Both the position numbers and the translations under genes were made by a program. This document shows positions 51,039-59,104 of a DNA stretch of 64,000 nt, piece by piece. The stretch comes from an uncultured Bacteroidales bacterium (lineage in GTDB: Bacteria > Bacteroidota > Bacteroidia > Bacteroidales > WCHB1-69). Positions within the stretch are counted from its first letter, which is position 1, and every line of letters begins with the position of its first letter. The DNA is taken from assembly GCA_905233625.1 (NCBI GenBank), contig CAJOFJ010000019.1, positions 28,881 through 92,880 on the forward strand, in the 5' to 3' direction. Under the pieces are notes generated by a model, which was not told the DNA's origin, did not search any database, and saw nothing but the letters and a program-made list of their open reading frames with translations.

Positions 51039-51122
51039 CAAACTGAAAGTTGAAAACTGAAAGTTATAAATACAGTAATCTCTTCTAATAAAACTTTCAA
51101 CTGTCAATTTTCAACTTTCAAC
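51039..51122. repeat. Family C heptads, inverted arms between ychF and tRNA-Gly
   Basis: AACTGAAAGTTGAAAACTGA with AAGTT on the left and AACTTTCAACTGTCAATTTT with CAACTTTCAACTT on the right. Would form a long hairpin; probably ends ychF transcripts. Confidence 0.7.
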
Positions 51123-51129
51123 TTAATAC

Positions 51130-51202
51130 GCGATAGTAGCTCAGTTGGCAGAGCGGCGGCTTCCCAAGCCGCAGGTCGCGGGTTCGAACCCCGTCTATCG
51201 CT
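51130..51202 (+). tRNA. tRNA-Gly (anticodon CCC)
   Basis: A 73-base cloverleaf: acceptor GCGATAG pairs with CTATCGC, D arm around GCTCAGTTGGCAGAGC, anticodon arm GCGGC-TTCCCAA-GCCGC with anticodon CCC, T arm CGGG-TTCGAAC-CCCG. Discriminator T; CCA is not encoded. It decodes GGG. Confidence 0.95.
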
Positions 51203-51227
51203 CAATTTTCTCACCAACAACCATCTA

Positions 51228-52082
51228 TCACTGATGTTTTTCGCGAAATTCGGTGGGTGACATGCCGGTCTCACGGTGGAAATAGCGGCAGAAACTGGCC
51301 TGTTCGTTGAAACCCAGCATGTCGGAGATAGTTTGCATATTGAGATCATTCCGTATATGCAGCAGCATCTTGGCTTCGGCCACAATATGGCTGTGTATCC
51401 AGTGAGCGGCAGTATAACCCGTTTCTTGCTTTATGACAGCACTGAAATGCTTGGTCGACAAACAGGCTTTCTCGGCATAGAAAGCCACATCGTGATGCTG
51501 ACGGAAGTGCTGTGCAAGGTCATTGTGGAATTGTACGCTGACCCGCTTTTCGACATTGGTCTCCTCCAGTTTATTCTTTCGATAAAAACTGAGCAATCGA
51601 AGCAAAAACTCCAGCAGGCGAGACAGCAACATCCGTCGGTCAGGCATGTCGAGACGCACAATCTCGCGCATCCCATCCACCACATTCACAATCATTTTGT
51701 ATTCATGCTTATCAAGTTTCACACAGGGATGCGGCTCATAACGGTAACGCATACGTTTGATAATTTGCAGCATGGGGTCGTTCAATACCGAGGCATCCAC
51801 AATAATCAGCGTGGCAAGGTAATCATCGGTTTTACTCAGCTTTACGAGGCTGTGGTTGGGAAAGATAACGCCCACCGTATGTGCTTCCGAATAGTCGGAT
51901 ATGTCGTCATACATAAGATCTATGCGGCCTTTGTGTCCGATGCAAATGACATAATCGGGCGATATGTATGGCTCACCGATAGCGGGCAATCCTCTCACAT
52001 CATCGAATACAACAATACCTTCCTCTTTTATTTTCTGATTGTAAAGAGTGATGGGGTGAGTGTATGGTTGCGCTTTTTTCAT
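51228..52082 (-). CDS. AraC-family transcriptional regulator
   Basis: A 284-residue regulator. The C-terminal third has the double helix-turn-helix of AraC/XylS (FYAEKACLSTKHFSAVIKQE, and MQTISDMLGFNEQASFCRYFHRETGMSPTEFREKH). The N-terminal two thirds (residues 1-165) are a cupin-like effector domain with no clear ligand motif. The start is placed at 52082 (MKKAQPY), because the TATTTTTG promoter occupies the sequence upstream, ending only 4 bases before this ATG. It faces away from the beta-helix gene's 3' end. Targets unknown. Confidence 0.88.
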   Translation of the reverse strand: MKKAQPYTHPITLYNQKIKEEGIVVFDDVRGLPAIGEPYISPDYVICIGHKGRIDLMYDDISDYSEAHTVGVIFPNHSLVKLSKTDDYLATLIIVDASVLNDPMLQIIKRMRYRYEPHPCVKLDKHEYKMIVNVVDGMREIVRLDMPDRRMLLSRLLEFLLRLLSFYRKNKLEETNVEKRVSVQFHNDLAQHFRQHHDVAFYAEKACLSTKHFSAVIKQETGYTAAHWIHSHIVAEAKMLLHIRNDLNMQTISDMLGFNEQASFCRYFHRETGMSPTEFREKHQ

Positions 52083-52086
52083 AGTG

Positions 52087-52094
52087 CAAAAATA
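52087..52094 (-). promoter_or_regulatory. Promoter -7 element (TATTTTTG) almost touching the AraC start codon
   Basis: Minus strand TATTTTTG ends 4 bases before the ATG at 52082. If it is used, the mRNA would be nearly or fully leaderless. Confidence 0.5.
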
Positions 52095-52167
52095 CAAAAA
52101 AAGCTCCGAAACGTTACTGCAACATTACAGAGCTTTTTGATTATTTTATGTGAATTTTCAGTTGAAA

Positions 52168-54168
52168 TTATCTTGTGACAACAACCTTCTTGGCGGGATA
52201 GTCGCCGATTTTAACAATATAAACGCCAGTAGAGAGTCCGCTATTACTTACCTGACGACCATCCATGCTGAATATGCGCACTTCGCAGTTATCGCAACCT
52301 TCCACAACGATATTGCCGTTATGGCTTTTGATAGTGATACCCTCCATGTCGAATTCTTGGATGCTGGTGCCGCCGCCTTCAATGAAGCAATTACCTTCAA
52401 AATAAGAGGTACCGCCGGTGACGTTGTTGCCAGAGGCAAGCGAGGGAGTGCTGGGGGCGGAAATAAACGTGGTCGAGCTACCTCCACCACCGGGGCCGCC
52501 GCCACCGGGACCACCAGGACCACCACCGCCGGGACCACCGCCAGTGCTGATAGTAGGAGTATAGAAAGCCACCGTATTATTGCCGTATGTTATGGTATAC
52601 CAACTATTGCTGCTGACGGTTGAAGACTGAATATAGGGTTGGCTGATAGAGCTACCATTTTCGATGCCATTAACGGCGATGATGACTCCGCCATTGATGT
52701 AGAGCCGTTTTCCTTCTTCTGTGTTGGCATCAAGAGCCACTTCGGGTGATCTGGAACCGATGGCATAGACCAAACCGCCATTGATATAAAAGTTCCCGTT
52801 GGCATCCATACCATCGTTGTTGGCGGAACGCGAATAGATAAAACCGCCTGTTACAGTCAGGTTTTGCGCACAGTTGATACCATCGTCGTAAGCGTTGACA
52901 AAGATTTCACCGCCACTGATTTCCAACGTGTTCTTGCTCTCTATGCCTTCACCGTTGGTACCGCTGGTGGTCACCTTGATGTTACCGCCGCTGATAACCA
53001 TTCCGCCGCTATAAGTGTAGCTGTTGCCGTTTTCTGTTTTCAAACCAGCCTTGATGCCTTTGGGAGATGAGTAGAAATCGCTGCTGACATTGTCGGTATT
53101 GCCGGTATAGTTGGTATTCTCCGTCGTACCGTTATTATAATAGAGGCCGCCACTGGTAACAATGGTGATATCGCCTCCGCTGATGGTCATGATGCCGTCG
53201 CATTTCATGCCTTTTCCACCCGAACCGGTAGAGGTGAGTGAGATGGTGCCTCCGCTGATATCGATGTTGCCGTCGGCACTAATTCCGCAGGCTGCTTTGG
53301 TTTCCAGATCTTCAGTGTCCCACATGCCTTTGCCACTTGTTGTTACATTGATAACAGCATCGTCGGAAATATAAATGTCACCTGCGCTTTTGATGCCTTT
53401 GGCAGCGATAGCAGCACAGTTGATGGTGATATTACCCCCGCTGATATAGATATTGCCCGAGTCTTCATCCTCATGGTCAGTGGTCTCGCCAGTTGAGGTG
53501 ACACCGTCAAGGTCGCACTGGATACCGTCATCCTCTGTTCCGCTGATGTTGATGGTACCGCTTTCCATCAAGAAGTACTCATTGCAAGAGATACCGTCGC
53601 CCACCGCGGAAGTCACGTTGATGGTAGCGTTTTTCACAGAGATGTACTCTCCAGCCTTGATGGCGTGTTTCAAGTTACCCACGACATTCAGCGTACCCTG
53701 CTGTTTGAATTCGGCGTGTCCTTTCACATAAAGACAGCCTTTCTGTGTACCACCGGCAGCGGCAGTCGCATCAGCAAGAGTGTTGGTGGTTCCTGTGATG
53801 ACCTTCACGTTGATGCGTTTGCTATTCTGGATATGCACCGCTGCACCGCTGTACACCGGAGTGACATTGGTCAGGGTGAGGCCATTCAATTCGATGGTAG
53901 CTTTGTAGGAGCCCGACATGTAGAACTCACCATCGGTTGAGGTACCGCTTAGCTTGTAAGTGATTTCGCTGGCGAGGCTGTCGCTTTGCGCAATGGAAAC
54001 ATGGGCTCCGCTCTGGTTAACGGTCAGGTACTGTGCCACATTGTCCGCCACAGCAACCGTTGCCGTTGTGCCGTTATAGACCACCTCAACGGTGTTGTTG
54101 CTGGGTGTCTGCGCCCCGACAGCTATTGTCAGAACGAGAGCAGCAATAAGAGATGTCAGTTTTTTCAT
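52168..54168 (-). CDS. Secreted right-handed beta-helix carbohydrate-binding-type protein with T9SS domain
   Basis: A 666-residue protein with a signal peptide (ending AVGAQ), then many parallel beta-helix turns with the recurring word ISGGxIxxxx (GNIYISGGNITINCAAIAAKG, GNIDISGGTISLTSTGSGGKG, LEISGGEIFVNAYDDGINCA). This is the pattern of the Cthe_2159-type family, whose founder binds cellulose and pectin. A linker of Gly and Pro (GGGPGGGGPGGPGGGG) leads to a last helix part and a T9SS sorting domain (EVRIFSMDGRQVSNSGLSTG, VYIVKIGDYPAKKVVVTR). Probably a surface polysaccharide-binding or lyase-like protein; catalytic residues were not identified. Confidence 0.82.
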   Translation of the reverse strand: MKKLTSLIAALVLTIAVGAQTPSNNTVEVVYNGTTATVAVADNVAQYLTVNQSGAHVSIAQSDSLASEITYKLSGTSTDGEFYMSGSYKATIELNGLTLTNVTPVYSGAAVHIQNSKRINVKVITGTTNTLADATAAAGGTQKGCLYVKGHAEFKQQGTLNVVGNLKHAIKAGEYISVKNATINVTSAVGDGISCNEYFLMESGTINISGTEDDGIQCDLDGVTSTGETTDHEDEDSGNIYISGGNITINCAAIAAKGIKSAGDIYISDDAVINVTTSGKGMWDTEDLETKAACGISADGNIDISGGTISLTSTGSGGKGMKCDGIMTISGGDITIVTSGGLYYNNGTTENTNYTGNTDNVSSDFYSSPKGIKAGLKTENGNSYTYSGGMVISGGNIKVTTSGTNGEGIESKNTLEISGGEIFVNAYDDGINCAQNLTVTGGFIYSRSANNDGMDANGNFYINGGLVYAIGSRSPEVALDANTEEGKRLYINGGVIIAVNGIENGSSISQPYIQSSTVSSNSWYTITYGNNTVAFYTPTISTGGGPGGGGPGGPGGGGPGGGGSSTTFISAPSTPSLASGNNVTGGTSYFEGNCFIEGGGTSIQEFDMEGITIKSHNGNIVVEGCDNCEVRIFSMDGRQVSNSGLSTGVYIVKIGDYPAKKVVVTR

Positions 54169-54274
54169 AAAGCGAATTTTTGTTAAATTAAATTATAGTG
54201 CAAAGAAACAATATTTTACACACATTTGGTTTAACCAATAAGGGGAAATATTTGGCAATTTGTCGGAAAACGAC

Positions 54275-55069
54275 CTAATCTTTGTGCATCCATTCCTGCC
54301 GCTCATCCTCATCCATCTGCTCTATGGCGTAGCGCAGGGCGGTGCGAGGCATCTCGTGAGCATGCAATTGGAGGAACTCGCGCAACAGGTCCATGCTGAT
54401 GCGTTTGCCCATTTCGCGCAACATCCAACCGACTGCCTTCTGCATCAGGTCGTGTGAGTGGTGCAGGTGCACCTCGGCATAGCGCAGGCACCACCAGTAG
54501 TCTCCCTGCTGTATGGTTTTCCATGTGCAGACCATGCTCATGCGCTGCTTCCAGAGACAGGGACTGACGGCCAGTTCGTCCATCACTTGCACTTTGTAGT
54601 CCTCGTGCATATCTAACTCGTCACCTCCAAAAAATGTGGGAAGTAACAGCCAATTGCCTAATATTTTATGGGTGGACAAGTCAACCAAATCCCAGTTGTT
54701 GGCCCGTTCGGCATATTGCAAATATAGCTTGAGGATTTCGTCCCGTTGGCGTGCCGCTTCCGCATTATTGGCCAGCCGTTTCATAGCCAACTTCTCAAAT
54801 TTTGCCACGAGGATCAGCAGACCGCAGAGCCGCACCTCATGCCACTTCGACATCAGCAGCTCAGGCACCTCCTCGAGCGGAAAATCCTTGGCAGCAACCT
54901 TCACCACCTCGCGGGTTTGTGGCACTTTCAGTCCAAGGAATTCGTCGCCCTCGCCATACTGCCCCGGCCCTGTCTTGAAAAAGCGCATCAGCACGGTTCG
55001 TTGCTTTTCGTTGCGAAGGGATTCCATGTAGGAGATAATGTCGGAGGCGGTGAGGTGAGGGGATTTCAT
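54275..55069 (-). CDS. DNA alkylation repair protein (AlkD/HEAT-repeat type)
   Basis: A 264-residue helical protein of the AlkD family, DNA glycosylases that remove N3- and N7-alkylated purines without base flipping. It shows FFKTGPGQYGEGDEFLGLKVPQTREVVK, the block SKWHEVRLCGLLILV, and NNWDLVDLSTHKILGNWLL with the catalytic-region Trp and Asp. HEAT-like helix pairs continue to the end (YAIEQMDEDERQEWM). It has its own TATATTTG promoter and lies next to an AlkZ-related gene, with an ogt 4 kb away. Confidence 0.93.
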   Translation of the reverse strand: MKSPHLTASDIISYMESLRNEKQRTVLMRFFKTGPGQYGEGDEFLGLKVPQTREVVKVAAKDFPLEEVPELLMSKWHEVRLCGLLILVAKFEKLAMKRLANNAEAARQRDEILKLYLQYAERANNWDLVDLSTHKILGNWLLLPTFFGGDELDMHEDYKVQVMDELAVSPCLWKQRMSMVCTWKTIQQGDYWWCLRYAEVHLHHSHDLMQKAVGWMLREMGKRISMDLLREFLQLHAHEMPRTALRYAIEQMDEDERQEWMHKD

Positions 55070-55101
55070 TAATTTCTGTTGTCGTATACCTAATCAATCT
55101 G

Positions 55102-55109
55102 CAAATATA
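55102..55109 (-). promoter_or_regulatory. Promoter -7 element (TATATTTG) for the AlkD-like gene
   Basis: Minus strand TATATTTG 32 bases before the ATG at 55069. Confidence 0.55.
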
Positions 55110-55189
55110 CAAATTCTTTGTCGGATTTCAGGTTCTCAAAACCATATTTTGACAAATTGTTTTCTAAAAATAGATGTTGATATATAGAA

Positions 55190-55220
55190 ATACAACCTAC
55201 TGTCAAACAGCAAGTTGTAT
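55190..55220. other. Double-stem hairpin between tandem repeats and the AlkD-like gene
   Basis: ATACAAC / GTTGTAT outer stem with CTGT-CAA-ACAG inside it, 31 bases long. Could be a terminator or an attenuator; no long T run follows on the minus strand. Confidence 0.5.
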
Positions 55221-55228
55221 TCTTATTT

Positions 55229-55320
55229 GGAAACTTGGCCGATTTTCACTTGGGAACTTGGCAAAGAATCGTTCGGCGAGTTGGCGGATTTTTGTTCGGA
55301 GAATTGGCGGGTGGGACTCC
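55229..55320. repeat. Four tandem 23-bp degenerate repeats
   Basis: Units start at 55229, 55252, 55275 and 55298. Shared core GGxxAxTTGGC followed by variable bases (GGAAACTTGGCCGATTTTCA, GGGAACTTGGCAAAGAATCG, GGCGAGTTGGCGGATTTTTG, GGAGAATTGGCGGGTGGGAC). The block ends 2 bases before the stop of the AlkZ-related gene. Confidence 0.75.
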
Positions 55321-55322
55321 TC

Positions 55323-55991
55323 TTATTTAAGCAGTTTCATAAGCTGACTTTCCGAGGCCTCGGGAAGGAAGTTGCGGAAGTGAGTGAGCATCCGCTCCAA
55401 AGACTCTTCTGGGGTGCGTGGGCAGCGGCAGATGTCTTTGCCATAGAGCCGCTCCGGTGTGGTAAGCAGCGACCAGCCCCAGCCATATTCATGGCCATGC
55501 TTGTCCCTGGGATAGACAAAGTCTTCGGTGACAATGCGGCAGGACATCTGTAATCGTGTGACATAGCTGTCGAAACGGCTGCGCATCTTCGGTCCCGTAA
55601 GGCCGCAAGCGGCACGCAACTCACGGGTGATCAGGCTGCCATGTTCCTGCAAAGTCAGCAGTATGGCCTCCTCAACACTGCCTTCCTCAGGAGCTGGTCG
55701 ACGACTGCGACGATAATTGCAGAAGTCAGGCCACCACTCACGGCTGATGAAGCCTGCCTTGTTGGCGAAAAACTTGCCGTACATGCAATCTCCGTCAATA
55801 ACAATCGGACCTTTCCACTTCCATAGCGGCCAGTCCCATCCTCCGTCAGAAAAGGTCACATAACGGCAGTCTTCGCTTACGATTTCCTCCGCCGAGTAAC
55901 CCCAGATACCACTGTCTAATAACGGCAGAAATCCAATTTGCTGAATTAGCTCCGTAAGTTGCGCAATATTATATACTTCAGGGAATTTCAT
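55323..55991 (-). CDS. AlkZ-related winged-helix protein
   Basis: A 222-residue protein that looks like a shortened member of the YcaQ/AlkZ winged-helix group. It has KAGFISREWWPDFCNYRRSRRPAPEEG, then a winged helix (SVEEAILLTLQEHGSLITREL RAACGLTGPKMRSRFDSYVTRLQMSCRIVTEDF) and a WGWSLLTTPERLYG segment. Full AlkZ proteins unhook interstrand crosslinks; this form lacks a large part, and the catalytic QxQ/D motif is not evident, so the activity is uncertain. Its neighbour is an AlkD-like gene. Confidence 0.65.
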   Translation of the reverse strand: MKFPEVYNIAQLTELIQQIGFLPLLDSGIWGYSAEEIVSEDCRYVTFSDGGWDWPLWKWKGPIVIDGDCMYGKFFANKAGFISREWWPDFCNYRRSRRPAPEEGSVEEAILLTLQEHGSLITRELRAACGLTGPKMRSRFDSYVTRLQMSCRIVTEDFVYPRDKHGHEYGWGWSLLTTPERLYGKDICRCPRTPEESLERMLTHFRNFLPEASESQLMKLLK

Positions 55992-55997
55992 GCTGTT

Positions 55998-56543
55998 TTA
56001 CCCCAGCATCTCCTGAACGTCTTTCTCGAAGTCGGCGGGTTCTGCGGTGGGCGGGAAGCGTTTCACAGTAGCGCCATCACGGGAAATGAGGAACTTGGTG
56101 AAATTCCACTTGATGTCGCTTTCTTTCTCCACACTCTTGCCGATGGTCTTGAACAGCGCTGCCGAAGCTTTGGCCTTCAATCCTTTGTATTCCTCAGTGG
56201 GAGCTTGCGACTTCAGATACTCGTAGATAGGATGCGCCTCTTTGCCGTTCACATCAATCTTTTTCATCAACGGGAAGGTGACACCATGGTTGAGGCGGCA
56301 GAATTCGGCAATCTCCTCGTCAGAGCCGGGTTCTTGGTGTGCGAACTGGTCGCAGGGGAAACCGAGAATGACCAAACCCTGGTCTTTGTATTTCTGGTAT
56401 AGCGCTTCTAAACCATCATATTGCGGAGTGAAACCGCACTTGGAGGCGGTGTTGACAATCAGTAAAACTTTGCCGCTGTACTGCGACATGTCCACTTCTG
56501 CGCCCTTGTTGTTCAGAGCTTTGAAATCATAAATTGTAGCCAT
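55998..56543 (-). CDS. Glutathione peroxidase family protein
   Basis: A 181-residue thiol peroxidase. The peroxidatic Cys is C36 in [20 protein letters not shown]; the other family blocks are [13 protein letters not shown] (with a second Cys, C64, and the Gln of the catalytic set) and KWNFTKFLI (Trp, Asn). Cys replaces selenocysteine, as in bacteria generally; these enzymes often use thioredoxin rather than glutathione. It starts with its own TAAATTTG promoter. It is 6 bases upstream of the AlkZ-related gene start, so the two are an operon. Confidence 0.93.
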   Translation of the reverse strand: MATIYDFKALNNKGAEVDMSQYSGKVLLIVNTASKCGFTPQYDGLEALYQKYKDQGLVILGFPCDQFAHQEPGSDEEIAEFCRLNHGVTFPLMKKIDVNGKEAHPIYEYLKSQAPTEEYKGLKAKASAALFKTIGKSVEKESDIKWNFTKFLISRDGATVKRFPPTAEPADFEKDVQEMLG

Positions 56544-56572
56544 ATTCTTTGAAGATTAATTGTTTTTCGATG

Positions 56573-56580
56573 CAAATTTA
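56573..56580 (-). promoter_or_regulatory. Promoter -7 element (TAAATTTG) for the glutathione peroxidase gene
   Basis: Minus strand TAAATTTG 29 bases before the ATG at 56543. Confidence 0.5.
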
Positions 56581-56698
56581 CATATAATTCCTGAATTACA
56601 CAAAGACGCATGAAGATTTCTATCAAAATGTTCAGAGGAAAATATATAAAAAAATTTAAAGTCTATTTGTACTGCTTATCTGCTTGATAAACACGGTC

Positions 56699-57199
56699 TC
56701 AAATCATCTTTTGATACGCCAGTCGCTCATCGCCGTTGGCCAGAAGGATGATGCCGCAATACTGGAATCCGTGTTTCAGGATGTTGTGTTGCATGATATG
56801 ATTGTCGCGGTGCGTATCGATGCGAATATTGTGCTCCCTCTCGAAGCCAAACTCCATGATACTCTGGAAGATACCATGCACTTCCGGAAAACTGGCAATG
56901 CGATGGATGACATGATAGGGTTGTGTGTCATCCAGCCATTCGCCCTCGTAAATCTTCGAGTATGTAGGCTCAGGAGAAGGTAGAAAAGCGAAATAAGCCA
57001 CAATTTGTCCGTTGTCTTCTACCACATAACCGCCACCTTTTTCCATATCCGACTGTACAACCTCCAACGAAGGATAGCCGTTGATCCATTGGTTCAGGTT
57101 GCCGGACTTAACCATTATGGCTTTGCCTGCGGCGAAAACCTCCATAACTCTCTCTGCATCTGCGGGCAACGATACTTTTCGTATAATACGATGTTCCAT
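56699..57199 (-). CDS. GNAT-family N-acetyltransferase
   Basis: A 166-residue acetyltransferase-like protein starting MEHRIIRKVSLPADAERVME. The acceptor-side strands (GGYVVEDNGQIVAYFAFLPS) and the CoA-binding part (HVIHRIASFPEVHGIFQSIMEFGFEREHNIRIDTHRDNHIMQHNILKHGFQYCGIILL) follow the GNAT pattern. The frame reaches 57226, which would overlap the upstream gene by 7 bases; Met at 57199 fits the family better. Probably co-transcribed with the aspartyl-protease gene. Substrate unknown. Confidence 0.85.
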   Translation of the reverse strand: MEHRIIRKVSLPADAERVMEVFAAGKAIMVKSGNLNQWINGYPSLEVVQSDMEKGGGYVVEDNGQIVAYFAFLPSPEPTYSKIYEGEWLDDTQPYHVIHRIASFPEVHGIFQSIMEFGFEREHNIRIDTHRDNHIMQHNILKHGFQYCGIILLANGDERLAYQKMI

Positions 57200-57219
57200 T
57201 GTTCTTGTAATTTTGTTTG

Positions 57220-58398
57220 TCACCACCGTAGTTTTGCCTCTAAGGTAATTTGCTTTTTTTGACCATCAGCGCCGATAATTTCCAAAATATGTTTGGCTTG
57301 CTCGTCAATGTTGTATTCTTCCTCCCACGAATAATCTGTAACGGGCCGCTCATTAACGGTGACAATCGTATCGCCCAATGCCATGCCTGCTCCAACCGCA
57401 TCGCAATCTCTTATAAGTGCCGACACAATCCAACCGCTGCCAATATCTGTGCGGTTTCTGAAACTATAATCGTATGTTGGTACCAAGGGTGTATCTTCTT
57501 TGGAACGACTAAAATAAAGCATCTCATTTTTTGCATCAATAATGATGTTGTATTTCGACCACATTGAATTACCAACCACCCCGAGGTATGGAGCTTCACT
57601 GAATGCGCCAGCTCCTTCCGGAATATAAGAGATTGGCTTTCCAAATATAGTGTCATTACCAATAACAATCCAATTGGATAACATATCCACAAAGTATTCC
57701 TGCTCTTTATCGCCAAGACCGAATTGTGTGACATCAGTGATATAACGTTTGCCAGGAATGTCTTCGAGCCGATGTTGCTTCGTCGTTTGTGTGGTAAAAT
57801 CGACAGTACCGCCACTACCTGTGTCCATCAGATACCAACCTTTGATGCTTTTGCCGCCGATATTTGTCTCGGCCTGAAAAAGAATCCTGTTATTCTCATA
57901 TTTAATGGGCAGGCACATGTAGCCTTCGGTGTCAGGCTTCCCCACCTTGTATTGTTTGAGGTAATTGTGTTCGAAATTGATTTCAAACGGATAATCGGCA
58001 ATGTATTTGATGCCCCAAATCGCATCAATATGGCAATCCACAACGTCTCTAAGCTTAAAAATCGGCACAATGCCATAATGCTCTTCAACATTACCGATAT
58101 GTATTTTTGTCGGGTCAACGACAATCTTGACTTTTGTTGCTCCCGCACCACCACCAGCCATGGCGTATGCGTAATTTTCCGGAATCCATTGGGAATGGGA
58201 CAACCAAACGCTGTCTACCCCGAACATGTCCGCCGCCCCTGTATCAAACAAAACGTTGCAATCAACTGTGTCGTTGATGGTAGCATGTACGTACAAATGT
58301 CCCCGGAAAAGGAAGGGAATGCTGTCATTTTGCGCCTTGCATTGTAGACTGCCGCAAAATATCACAGTGGCGAACAAGCAAACGAAAAACCGTTTCAT
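57220..58398 (-). CDS. Secreted double retropepsin-like protease with C-terminal PDZ domain
   Basis: A 392-residue protein with signal peptide (MKRFFVCLFATVIFCGSLQC, possibly a lipoprotein because of the Cys). Two DTG motifs are visible, NVLFDTGAADMFGVD near residue 50 and WYLMDTGSGGTVDFT near residue 185, so two retropepsin-like domains sit in one chain, unlike the single-domain protein at 34840. Residues about 315-390 form a PDZ domain (ALGDTIVTVNERPVTDY). This arrangement resembles Bacteroidota aspartyl-protease-family proteins. Substrate unknown. Confidence 0.85.
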   Translation of the reverse strand: MKRFFVCLFATVIFCGSLQCKAQNDSIPFLFRGHLYVHATINDTVDCNVLFDTGAADMFGVDSVWLSHSQWIPENYAYAMAGGGAGATKVKIVVDPTKIHIGNVEEHYGIVPIFKLRDVVDCHIDAIWGIKYIADYPFEINFEHNYLKQYKVGKPDTEGYMCLPIKYENNRILFQAETNIGGKSIKGWYLMDTGSGGTVDFTTQTTKQHRLEDIPGKRYITDVTQFGLGDKEQEYFVDMLSNWIVIGNDTIFGKPISYIPEGAGAFSEAPYLGVVGNSMWSKYNIIIDAKNEMLYFSRSKEDTPLVPTYDYSFRNRTDIGSGWIVSALIRDCDAVGAGMALGDTIVTVNERPVTDYSWEEEYNIDEQAKHILEIIGADGQKKQITLEAKLRW

Positions 58399-58476
58399 TT
58401 TGAGAGGGTGTTGTTATTCAGTGTGCAATAATACTGATTTTTTAGGAAATTCACTACATATTAGATGAAAATTAAA

Positions 58477-59034
58477 TCACAACCCATGTTCCAGTTCCAA
58501 GAGGAATTTCTTCCTCTCCAAGCCTCCCGCATAGCCTGTAAGAGAACCATTGGCACCAACGACACGATGGCATGGAATGATGAGGCTGATGGGATTGCGC
58601 CCCACGGCACCGCCAACGGCTTGTGCGGACATGTGTTGTTTGGAGAGAGATATGCCCTGTGACAATGCATCCTGAGGCGTCGTGCCATGTAGAGACGCGA
58701 TTAATCGCGTCTCTACAAGACGTTGGGCTATTTCCCCGTATGTCACTGTTTTTCCGTAAGGTATGGCAAGAAGCAATCTCCATACCTTTTGCTGGAAAGG
58801 CGTACCCTTTGGGGCCAGTGGCGGGGTAAAATCTGGGCATTTCCCTGAAAAATAAAGGTCAAGCCAGTTCCGGGTCTGCTCAAAAACAGGCAAATCGGAA
58901 TCTTCGGAAGATTCATTTGTAAGTGTGAGGGCAAAGTGCTTCTGCCCCTCGAACCACAAACCAATGAGAGCCTCACCATCTGAAGCCAAGGTGATGTAAC
59001 CAAGTGGCGACAGGTAGCGAGACGTATAATCCAT
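58477..59034 (-). CDS. ogt: Methylated-DNA-protein-cysteine methyltransferase with palindrome insert
   Basis: Ogt moves methyl groups from O6-methylguanine to its own Cys. From Met at 59034 (MDYTSRYLSPLGYITLASDG) the protein has 185 residues; the active site is IIPCHRVVG and the DNA-binding helix GKTVTYGEIAQRL. Between that helix and SAQAVGGAVG there is extra sequence (VETRLIASLHGTTPQD), whose first 28 bases are a perfect palindrome (58689-58716). The reading frame is kept. The insertion lies in a surface loop after the DNA-binding helix, so activity may survive. An alternative start is 59079. Confidence 0.92.
   Translation of the reverse strand: MDYTSRYLSPLGYITLASDGEALIGLWFEGQKHFALTLTNESSEDSDLPVFEQTRNWLDLYFSGKCPDFTPPLAPKGTPFQQKVWRLLLAIPYGKTVTYGEIAQRLVETRLIASLHGTTPQDALSQGISLSKQHMSAQAVGGAVGRNPISLIIPCHRVVGANGSLTGYAGGLERKKFLLELEHGL
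58689..58716. repeat. 28-bp perfect palindrome inserted in ogt
   Basis: GTAGAGACGCGATT joined to its exact reverse complement. On the minus strand it encodes VETRLIASL and falls on codon boundaries at residue 122 of the longest frame. It looks like a dispersed palindromic element that has landed in a gene. Confidence 0.85.
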
Positions 59035-59104
59035 GTTCAAAATTTTGGAAGATTGAACAGATTTGTTATTTACATCCATCCGCAGTCATTGCGAAACGGA
59101 ATCA

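Noticed and set aside
55215..55553. 112-codon plus-strand ORF across the 23-bp repeats
   Set aside because: Repeat period is not a multiple of three and the ORF covers the coding end of the AlkZ-related gene.
57724..58347. 207-codon plus-strand ORF opposite the aspartyl protease gene
   Set aside because: Shadow of a well supported protein; no start signal.
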